Part shown: positions 42,599 to 52,397 of the stretch, one piece after another
How positions within the stretch are numbered: the first letter of the stretch is position 1
Layout: each line of letters opens with the position of its first letter
Assembly (NCBI GenBank): GCA_027382625.1
Contig: JAJKFJ010023882.1
Location: 1 to 54,922 of the forward strand
Reading direction: 5' to 3'
Source of the DNA: Tetmemena sp. SeJ-2015
Lineage: Eukaryota; Ciliophora; Spirotrichea; Sporadotrichida; Oxytrichidae
DNA: 54,922 nucleotides
Made by a program: the position numbers and the translations under genes
Notes under the pieces: generated by a model
What the model was told of the DNA's origin: nothing
Databases searched by the model: none
What the model saw: only the letters and a program-made list of their open reading frames with translations

Positions 42599-44527
42599 AT
42601 GAGAGAAAAGTATGACGATGTGAGCAAGGACCTGCAACCTAATTACTACACCATAGAAAAATAAGTGAGAGAGCTGAGAGAGCCTTAGAAACTTCCTATC
42701 AGACCACCAAATTTTAGAAGTGAATAGATGGCTGATAAATGGAGCACTCTCAGCTGAAATCAAGTCAATGGGGGTATAATAAACACAAATGCTTCCCCTC
42801 TTTCTCAAAAGAATAATGCACTAAAAGAGCTAAATAAAAATTCACACCTGCCAAACTAAATCGAGGCGCTTCTTAATCTTCATGATTTAAAATTTAGATT
42901 AATTTGGAAGGAAAGATAAAAGCAAATTATATTTATTGATTTGATGCAGAAACAAAAGGGTAAAAGCTCGAACAATAAATTATACTCTAAAGAAATTATA
43001 AATATATGTCCCAAATACTTTAAAAATGTATTATAAATTATTGCTATATAAATCTATTGTAAGATAGAATTTTTTAAAGAAAAGAAGCATGATATCCAAC
43101 GAAAATAAATTTTGAATGGTTTTAAAACGATTTTAGTAAATATAATTTAAGTTGCTGAAAGTTTAATGCTTTTCCAAATTAAAATATGAAATTATATATT
43201 CTTTATTGAAGAAGATTCGAAGTATCCTTTGCTGAAACAATCTGAGGGGTCCTACTATTCTCTGGATCCAAGTGACGACTTCAAGGAGTTACAAAATGTG
43301 TTCTCTGTTGCAAAAGGACACACCTAAAATGCTTAACTAGTAGTAAACAAGCCGAAGAGTTTTATGCTAGGGCACCAAGACCATCTGCAATCTAAGTCAT
43401 TTTTAATTAACGATCTGAAGTAGGTTTCTCAATACAAAGATGCCTTCCAATAGAGTTTATATCTTGTCATTTATATCAATATAAATTTAAACTTGAGAAT
43501 TTTATAATAGGGAGTTCATTAAGTTTGCTCGATAAAAGACTAGGGAAACAAATATTTTATTCTCTCTAGGATCTCAATAATATATCTCTACATAAGTTTA
43601 GTTTTAAATTTAAATTAATTGGAAAGATTGAGATCTCTCTTTAATTATAATTATTTTTGGTTTCTTATTTATTTTAGTTTAGAAAATAAAACTCTGAGAG
43701 AAGAAGCTAGGAAAAGACTTTAGAACTCCATAGATTAAGATTAACACAGAACCCACAGTCTTAGAACTGGAAGATTACCTCAGGCTAATTTAGACTATGG
43801 CTATAAAATATATTATAAATTTAAGTAAATACTTAATTCTATGAAAAGAACATGGAGAGGGAGAATTAAAAAGAAGCGAGTGCTTTTGTAAGAGCATAGT
43901 TCATTCAAAATAAAATATCCAAGCATCTGAAGCAGCAGCAGGACGAAGAGAGAAAACTATTTATTTAATTCTTAAACAATTCAAGTTGCCCAATTTAGAG
44001 GACATAGTTTCTCGCAATTGCAACTCATTTAATCAGAAAAGCCATAATGACTCCCTTATCTCTCGTAATCCACAGCACTCGAATACTTTACAGCATGGAT
44101 AGAATAGTATAACTGATAAATCTTACAGCTTGCAGCTCATGCTCAAATTTATTTTAATTTGGAGATCAATAGAATGAGGAATATGGAGGTTTTAGATCTA
44201 GATAGGCAAAAATACCATCATTACTATCATAAACTAATAATTTCTAGAGGGAAACTTAAAGCCATAGCTATCAGAAGTACTTAATATAGTAGAGAGCTAA
44301 ATCCTCAATATTTAGCACTTAGAGCAAACAATATCCCCAACTAACTTCAGCCTATATCATTCAAATTGAATATAATTTCATTTTAAGAATTAATTTATTA
44401 TCTGATTATAATCCTAGTCTAACAAGAGAGTATGAAAACTAAATAGTATAGTAAGAGGATTCAATTTATAGTTCATTATATTTTAAGAGGACTAAAACTA
44501 GTATAGTAATAAATTTCTTTCTTTTGA
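42599..44527 (+). CDS. unrecognised gene lodged between the two EED halves
   Basis: Open + strand pieces begin MREKYDDVSKDLQPNYY at ATG 42599. They include EDSKYPLLKQSEGSYYSL and FSVAKGHTQNAQLVV (43.2-43.4 kb), LREEARKRLQNSID (43.7 kb), MERENQKEASAFVRAQF and KHLKQQQDEERKLF (43.85-43.96 kb), and HNDSLISRNPQHSNT (44.04 kb). A final frame runs to TGA 44525-44527. The middle has coiled-coil character and the ends are low in complexity. An in-frame TGA at 42755-42757 and AT-rich inserts (42.90-43.20, 43.45-43.68 kb) point to unresolved IESs. No domain recognised. Confidence 0.5.
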
Positions 44528-44722
44528 GGACTTAACGAAAAGAAATTTCTAATCAAGTATCAAGATTTGAGTTTATCAATTATATTTAACATTTATAATC
44601 TAATTCTGGGCCCCACAATTATTATTAATTTTAATTTTAGTGAATAGATTTAGAAATAAGTGCTTTTAAATTGAGTGGATTTGTTTTAAGTACGACTTAT
44701 ATTTCTTATCAAATGTTTTTGT

Positions 44723-44733
44723 CTAAGAAATGA
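44723..44733 (+). repeat. scrambled pointer of EED, C-block copy (inside intron)
   Basis: CTAAGAAATGA. Joining the two copies rebuilds one intron of about 50 nt, from GTACAT to TTTATAG, and a continuous LFQ-VVEYC reading frame. Confidence 0.8.
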
Positions 44734-45270
44734 ATAGCTTTATCTTTATAGGTGGTGGAGTATTGTGACTACGCTGAGTGTTTTGGGAGAGACTTGATCT
44801 TGATGAAGTCACCAATCAACGGAGTGGTTTTCATAAAGCCTATCGAGAGAGTAAGCAGATTTCTAAGTACTCTAAATATTATTTCAGGATGAGTTTTTGC
44901 CAGTGAAGTCTATCAGCTTTAAGCAGCTGATATTTGACTCTACTTCAAACATCGCTCTACTCAACAGACACATCTTAGCTGGAGACTAAATTAAATTATC
45001 TATCACATTTTATATTGAGACTGCAACGGGAACATCCTAATCAATGACTTGAAGTTCAGAGAAGAGGATCCCTTGTCCAGCACTCAAACTCCAACTATGG
45101 TTGAGTCTTCCTTCTCTATCGCTAACCAACCAGTCAACTTGATCAGTGCCCTGCAGTTCTAGAAGTAATCAAATCCTATTCACTTAACCCATTTTAGCTG
45201 CAACGTTATTTGTGCGGCCAGCCATTTCTAGCCACTTGTCGAGGTCATCTTTTGTCCAGAGTTTATTTGA
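44723..45270 (+). CDS. EED: EED/ESC-like WD40 protein, C-terminal block (scrambled)
   Basis: WD repeats 5-7 of the EED-like protein, on the opposite strand from its N-terminal block. VVEYCDYAECFGRDLIL corresponds to animal EED NYVDCVRWLGDLILS, and MKSPINGVVFIKP to SKSCENAIVCWKP. FKQLIFDSTSNIALL followed by GDCNGNILINDLKF matches the FSMDFWQKMLALG / GKLYVWDLE repeat. The final repeat is LISALQF with CNVICAASHFQPLV, ending at TGA 45268-45270. A 37-bp intron (44851-44887) and an IES (44992-45022) are removed. The block opens with the pointer 44723-44733 followed by the acceptor TTTATAG just before VVEYC. Confidence 0.8.
44851..44887 (+). other. 37-bp intron in the EED C block
   Basis: GTAAGC...TTTCAG between KPIER and DEFLPVKS, phase 0. 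It matches the other short introns in this window. Confidence 0.75.
44992..45022 (+). other. IES in the EED C block, pointer GAGACT
   Basis: GAGACT at 44992-44997 and 45017-45022, 25 bp. Excision gives HILAGDCNGNILIND in frame. Confidence 0.9.
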
Positions 45271-46132
45271 TTAATAATTTCTTCACTAGTATTTCTTAGC
45301 TCATAATTATAAAAAGTATGCGGGATCTAGAAATCATAAGTAATTAAAATTGCTTAAATTACAATTATTGCCAAGAAATAATCTGAATACTCTCATTCAT
45401 CTCATATTTTATCATAAAATTTAATTAAATTCCCACTAAATTAGCATTTTAAAATGTTGAAATTTTTATTTCTTAATGACTAAATGCAGATCAGAGCGAA
45501 TCTAATTATCAGGAATTGTGTTTGATAAGGTTTCAGATCAGACTTAAAATTCAATATTTTTGATTGCTGTAAAAATTTTAACGCCTAATTTCCTCATCAT
45601 TTATCAATTTTATCTAAATTTTATAGCTAAAATCAAGTTCATAAATTAATTTAGCAATAATCATAAATAAACCAGAAATGAACGAAGCTGAGAGTTCTGA
45701 TGATTCTATGTATTTTATAATCATTTTTATAGGTTATGATAAATACATTGCAATTATGTTTTTATCAAGAGAATTAATTTAAAGTCTTACATTTTTAAAA
45801 CCTGAAATAATATTTCTTATCGTGAAAAATATCTCGAAATGTTATTTCATAAGAGGAAATAAATTATGATTATTTCTTAAGGGCCCTCACAATCTTACTT
45901 TTTTCCTTCATTTTTTATTTTATTTTCACTTGAATAAAACTAACGATGATTGAATTAACTCTAAGAAAATAAGATTAAATTTATTTATATTTAATAGACT
46001 AATGTTTTCTCAGTCTTTATTATTATTTTAATTGCTTGATATCTATTAAATTATTATAATCTTTTAATTATAATATATTTAATTGTGATTCTAATTTGTA
46101 GCAAAGCTTAGTATTTTATTTTAGCTTTCAAA
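45271..46132. other. AT-rich intergenic stretch
   Basis: No coding pieces recognised. Very AT-rich, with many short open frames that lack codon structure. Confidence 0.5.
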
Positions 46133-48305
46133 ATGCAGACCTCTCTTCTTAACATCATCAGAGCAGGTAAATTATCTAATAAAATCAATATAATTTAACC
46201 ATAATTATATATTTTATGTCTTGATTGCTTCCTCAATATAAATATTTTTTTGAATATGCAAATTTTATTGTAAAAATGTTAAATTAATTTCTCTCTCGTC
46301 ATTTTAATTTAAAGAAAATAAAGAATTAATAAAAGACTAATTTAAAGTTTAATGTTTATTAAAATTTCAGCATTTAAATGCAAGCTTAAAATTCAGTTAA
46401 GAATAAGTTAATATGAGTTTGATGACAATGGAAAACCATAAATTTTAGAAATTGGGATTTTTAATTTAATGAAAAATAATGTCATGTTTTGTAGTGCCAA
46501 TAATCATTCATCTCTCAGCCAATCACAAAAATTACAGTTAAAAAAATTTATCTAAAAATGCTTAAGCAAAACTTAATTTAATCGGAAAATTATAAGTAAT
46601 ATAAATTGCAATATGAAAATAACTATACATTTATGATTTAATTTATTTAGAATAAGCATCGGTTTTAAAATAATAAAATGTGCAATTTGGGTCTTCCTCT
46701 ATTCAAAGATTTGAAGTGGGCTCGCACTTTAATAACTCTTATTACCAAGGTAAAATCAATGCTATTTGTTGTCACATTCTTAAATTCAAGTGATAGTTCC
46801 AGCATTCTCTATATTAAATTAAATTATACTATATAAAAAATGTCCTTAATTAGATTGGATGATGATGATCAAGATTGCAGAGATCATGATTCCGATTTCC
46901 AACAAAGTTATGACTCTATTTATAATTAAAATTTAGACTCAGACTAGCATCAGAAAAACTCATCAAACTATGACTATGCCAAGCATAACCTTTCCAAGGG
47001 GTTACAAATAATTTAAACTTTTAAAATGGAGATAAAATAATCATATTGTTATATTTAACCTTAGACTTATTTAGATATAATATTAAGTATGATCGCTGAA
47101 TTTTCGATGAAATTAAAAAAAAGTTATTAGTTAAAACAAAGATTGTAATTAATTATTTTGAATTATAAAAGCTGCTTATCCTAAACTGCTTTTATACCTC
47201 ATACCCCTTATTCTTTCTAAAAATTTGAATTTTGCTTTTTCTCAGCAAGAGAAACTTCAGCTCCGTTCGAAAATCATCGCAGAAAATAGTTTCTTAATGC
47301 TTCAAAAGTTCCAACTAGCTTTCTTTCGGAAAATGAGGAATTACATGGAGCGTGGAATCTCGAAGGAGGATGCAAAAAATAAAGCCATGCAGAAAATACT
47401 TGTCAAGCAAAACTATCTCACCAAAACCTAGAACTATTCTGCTTCTCTATTTGAGAAAATTGCACCCTTTTTATATATAGAATGGAAAGTATGATGCAGA
47501 AGCTTACTCTCTCATGAGAAAGACAAGCATCTTAAACGGAGACAGCACCTACTCAACTACTAACTCAAGCAATTCAAATCCATTTAACCAATCTGTGAAT
47601 TCTTTCTCTCATCTGAACTTGAGTAATAGGACTCAGTAAACTTTGTAATAGCAAAACTCCTCCTCTGCGATAATTTCGCCAGCCGAACAATCTCTGAGGT
47701 TTCTGTAGATAAAGAAGGAAATTGACTGCCTCATGAACGAGAAGGACTTGAGGAGCGATGGAGCCAGCAGTAGCTATATTTCAAACTCTAGCGAGGATTC
47801 TCATTTGTCGGAGCAGCACTAGTAAATTCCATCCTATTCCTCATACTCAGATCCATAACTAAAATCAAGTCCTAAGACCAAAGAAAAGCAGAAGTATGCA
47901 AAAAAGGTTCAGAGAAAGTATAAAAAAGCCATCGATACTATCATCTCAAGGGTGGAAGTTAGCTCAAGCCCTAACTCATCCTCGGATGAAAAGTCGCAGC
48001 CTGCTAAGCAAACAAATCCTAAGAAAAGAAAGTTTCAGCAAATCTCTAATCATAATGAGAAATGTAGAAATGATCAAACGGATTAGCAGAGTCTTTTAGA
48101 GTGTGAAAATGATGACTAATCGTTAATTTAAGTTAAAATGAGTAAATTTATGGTTAAATTTTCTTAATCTTAAGTTCACATTTTATAAGGGAGTTAATTA
48201 ATGGAAGTCAAATTATCTTAAACTCTAAAATTTATAACCATTGATAACCTGAAAGATTTTTAAAATCAAGGTTAAATAATTTTTCGGCAAGTTAATTTAA
48301 TTTGA
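46133..48305 (+). CDS. unrecognised IES-rich gene
   Basis: Possible first segment MQTSLLNIIRA at ATG 46133. Then VQFGSSSIQRFEVGSHF (46.68 kb), DDDDQDCRDHDSDFQQSY (46.86 kb), and a helical, basic segment KLQLRSKIIAENSF / FFRKMRNYMERGISKED (47.24-47.40 kb). A Ser/Asn-rich region with KKVQRKYKKAIDTIISR (47.9 kb) follows. The last frame is open to TGA near 48303, but real coding composition fades after about 48120. AT-rich inserts at 46.17-46.66, 46.75-46.85 and 47.00-47.22 kb are probably IESs. No known domain. Whether the first two pieces belong to the same gene is uncertain. Confidence 0.45.
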
Positions 48306-50428
48306 TCTATCTTTATGCTGAATATTTATTATTTTGTTCATTAAATATCTATATGGATAATAATTTAGTCGATAATAAACTAAAATAATCAAAGAAAACG
48401 TTGTATTGCAAGTTTTTAATTCATATTTTTAATTAGTTCTTGCAAAAACATTTAATTTTATTAGACTAATCCTAATAAAATGTAGAGCATCATCTTTCTT
48501 AAAACCCAAATACGAATAGTAGAATCTTTTAAAATTTGATGGCAGTTAATGAATCTTTTAAATATTTTTTTTACTTTGGATATACATATATGCTAGCTTA
48601 TTAACATTAGCAACTATTTGGTAATTTCAGAAAGATTCATAATCAATTTAATTCTTTGAAAGTTGTTATACTAAAACTCTTTTTTTAAAATATTATGGAA
48701 CTTTTAAAAGAGCTAAAATTTAAAAAAAATTATAGCAATTTTTGGAGGAGGTTAAATTCATAAGCAACATTATGATTTTAACTATATAAATATCACCAAA
48801 ATAAATTGAATTAGAAAGCATGAATAAATTCAAGAGTTCATTATATTTGAACTTTATATTTTTATAATGATCAACGGGCTTTACTCTTTTTTTATTTGAG
48901 ATTTTCATTATAGCTGAGAATTTAATAAAAAAGAGAATTAAATTAGATATTAAATTAAATGGAATAAATCAGCGGCAGTTGAAGTGTGTCTAATTTAAAT
49001 AATAATTACACCATTCGATTCAGCATAGAATTCTAAGAACTTTTTATCCTTGCAACTTTTGTGTGGGACCGCTCTGTAAAGAGTTATAAGCGACACAAGT
49101 TTATAAGAAGATGATGATGAGGATGAAGATGAGTGCGTGAGTCATATCTCGCTGCTGAGAGGTGCTACGAAGATGATTAAAGAAGAAGCTCATATTATTT
49201 TTTGATAAGCTATCGAACAAGCTACAGATCGAGTGATGTTAGAGCGATTTCAACTGACACGAAGTTGCAACTCTCCATTTATTATTTTAACCAATCACCG
49301 ATTTTAATTAAAATTTCTACTATATTTAACTCAAAGAGAAAACTTCTAACTAACGCAAAAGAATCATAGCCATCCTCAAATCATAATAAAATTTATTAAA
49401 GAAATTCTGTAACTATTTTAATATACTTAACTCTATATTCTTATTTGTTAATTCATTAAAATCAATTTTAAGTACATTTAACAAGAGTTTTACAAACATA
49501 AAGTAAGTTGCCATTACTTTTCCATATTGGTTCAATTAACTCTAATTGAAACAGAAGCATTATAAATAGTGAATGTATTCTTGATTTTGTCTTAAATCTT
49601 ATCTTTTAATTATAAATGGCAGATCATTCATTTCACGAAATTAATTTTCACCTTTCATTTTTAAATAAATTAGAATTATAGCATTTTCTAGGATTTATTT
49701 CCCTAAAAAGCTTTTAGAATCACTTTCATTTATTTAAAGACTGATGATTCCACTTATTTTAAATACTTTCCTTAAGTAAATTTGAAAAATATATTAATCA
49801 TATGAATTATTTGTTTGTGATAATAAAAAGAGGAAAGTGACGAAAGAGCAAGAATCTGTCGATGGAACCTAAGGGCAGAAATTGTTCCGCAGAAATTCTT
49901 TTAAGTGATGTGAGTTAGTTAGATGACTAATATTGTATGTTTAGACTTAATTCTTCTATACTTCAATTTAATTATAGTTTTAAATCTTAATGTATAGTCA
50001 TTAAAAATGAGCAGTTTTATTTTAAATAAACATTTTAAGATAGAGAGGATTGATTTTATAGTGATAAAATTTTAATTGCAAAGTAATCATAAAGTGTTCC
50101 TCATTTAGCTTAATTTATTTTTAAAATAATATAACTTAAACTAGTACTTTTTTATCATTAAGCTCGCACACTTATAAATCTTATGCTTTAATTGTATGAT
50201 TTAAGACTTCATTTAATTTAATATAATACAAGTATACTTTCAATGTAGATTTAATTTATTGGAATAATCTTTAACTTTCTTATTGATCTCTATTTATTAT
50301 TGAAATCAGCGATTCAAAACCAATTCCTAAAATGACCTTAAGATATTAAAATGTATTTCCGCAATAATTATGAGGCATTCGAGTACAGCTATTTTTGAAA
50401 ATATAAATAAGCTTTATTGATCAATTTA
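48306..50428. other. AT-rich germline stretch with one acidic open segment
   Basis: Mostly very AT-rich with no recognisable genes on either strand. The exception is 48960-49205, where a + strand frame reads SAQNSKNFLSLQLLCG, then an acidic run (EDDDEDEDECV) and HISLLRGATKMIKEEA before a TGA. This could be an orphan coding segment of a gene elsewhere, or chance. No terminal repeats of a transposon and no C4A4 blocks were seen. Confidence 0.4.
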
Positions 50429-52017
50429 ATGGCCACAAATTAATCCATTGAAAAAGTAAGTGAATTTTTGTTTTAACATTATTCATGGATTCCAACATCA
50501 GATTATTCCACAGCATCTTTTAATAAAAACTTAGCATCAATTAAATTCGAGTCAGTCAACAATTGAGTACCTTTAATGAGTGGGCTATTTTGAAAAGTTG
50601 TTAAAAATTAGTGTACTATGAAATTTCTTAACTATTTTATAGAAATCCGCTCCATGGAAGTCATCGGTAGCAGGAGTTGTCGCTAACTTAGCATCATGCG
50701 TCTTTCATCCTTTGGAAAATGTTAAACTCAGGTTTTAAGGTATCTAAGGGATTCATAGTTTCATATTAGTTTTTAGCAAATGATTTGGCTAAAAATAATC
50801 CGATACCCTAGTATAAGGGAATCATGGATGCTTTGGTTTAAATGTACAAGCATGAAGGATTTTCAGTGCTCTATCGTGGTGTATTGATAAACATCATAGC
50901 TGGCTCTGTCGCAAATAGTATTTTCTTCTATGTCTACGCTGATGGAAAGAAGAGAATATAAATTAGTTACATTTATTGTTGAGATACAATTACGATCCGC
51001 AGAAACCTTACTCACTCAAGACAGTATTTATTTCCATGAGAGCAGGTCTGGTGAGCATGTTCATCACAACTCCTATGTGGACAGTCAAAACTCGTCTTGC
51101 ACTTTACAAGGAAAAAGGAGGTATTTCTGTAAGTAATTGTCCTAACTATAAATAATTATATCCGTTCTTCTATAATAAAAACAATACCATCTTTATGAAT
51201 TAAATTTAATATTCTTATCATGATGCTTTAGTAGAATTAAATTATTTTTTTAACTTTTATTTGCATTTTGACGCTAAATTTATTCTGTCCTAACTTTGAG
51301 AATGATTACTCAAAAGATTTTTCATTTAACTTGAGATAGAGGAGAATGCTGATATACTGATTTAATATTTTAGAGTTTGAATGCGACTTAGCACATAATC
51401 TAAGATATGTACAAGAACGAGGGAGTCAAAGCATTTTACAAAGGCTTTGTTCCAAGTTTGTTTATGTCGACGTATGGAATAATTCAAATGTTCTCATATG
51501 AAAATATCAACCACATAAACTAACTAATAATCACATGTAGAAATACATTTAGTGAAAATTGATTTCGCTATTTACTTGGCTACAATACTAAGAGCTAGAG
51601 CAAAGATATGTGGATTCCTTTTCTTACGGGCGGTCTTTCTAAGTCAATAGCTTCAGTTACTCTTCTCCCAATAAATGTAGTTCGAATGCGACTGCAGATG
51701 AAATCTTACACTGCAGAGTAAATCAAATAACTTAATCTTCAAACTTCCACTAATTTTTTATTATCATAATTAATTAAGTAGTAAATAATTTCAGAGAAGA
51801 GGTAAAGTATAATGGGATGATTGATTGCGCTCGCAAAATTTACAAGCTGGAAGGCATACCTGCCTTTTACAAAGGACTCACACCTCTCGTCTTAAAAGTA
51901 TTCCCTGGCAGTGGAATCTTCTTTCTAGCATACGAATCCTGCTTAAGGAAACATTAAATTTTTTTTGCATTATAAATCTCATTTTAATGGTTAAGGACGT
52001 TAGGGAATCACGATTGA
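50429..52017 (+). CDS. mitochondrial carrier family (SLC25) transporter
   Basis: A six-helix inner-membrane carrier with three repeats. It starts MATNQSIEK at ATG 50429, followed by an intron/IES to about 50641. Repeat 1 has NLASCVFHPLENVKLRFQ (the PxExxK signature) and YKGIMDALVQMYKHEG FSVLYRG. Repeat 2 has MFITTPMWTVKTRLALY (PxWxxKTR) and MYKNEGVKAFYKGFVPS. Repeat 3 has SVTLLPINVVRMRLQM (PxNxxRxR) and IYKLEGIPAFYKGLTPL, then FFLAYESCLRKH. A short tail runs to TGA 52015-52017. The Trp in TPMWTVKTRL recalls the folate/FAD carrier branch (SLC25A32), but the substrate is not certain. Inserts at about 50.74, 50.96, 51.13-51.37, 51.53 and 51.72-51.79 kb interrupt it. Confidence 0.87.
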
Positions 52018-52397
52018 TTATAGGAGAAAACATTGTAAATTAAGACAGGCAAAGTATTAAATGGCACTATTTATTCTATGACTGAGAAGAATTATCATGA
52101 ATAATATTTATTCATTTTTTAAACCTTTATTTCATTATCTCAAAGTTATGGATTGAAATGATTATCAATATCGTAAAAAGAATATTCTCTACAGCCTTTA
52201 AATTAATTTATCATTATAATGATAGAATATCTATCATAACTTATTATGCTTCAATCCTCGAAATTCAAAGATCTCAATTTGAATTTTGCTGTCTTGTTAA
52301 TTCTACAAAAAATGTATAGAATGATGGGAATTTAAAATAATTTTAATTGAATTATAAAAAGGAAGCTTTATTGTTGGAGTTCGCAAACTTGCCAAAC
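52018..52397. other. AT-rich spacer
   Basis: No coding signal. It contains the end of the carrier chromosome and the leader of the kinase gene; no regulatory motif could be identified. Confidence 0.45.
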
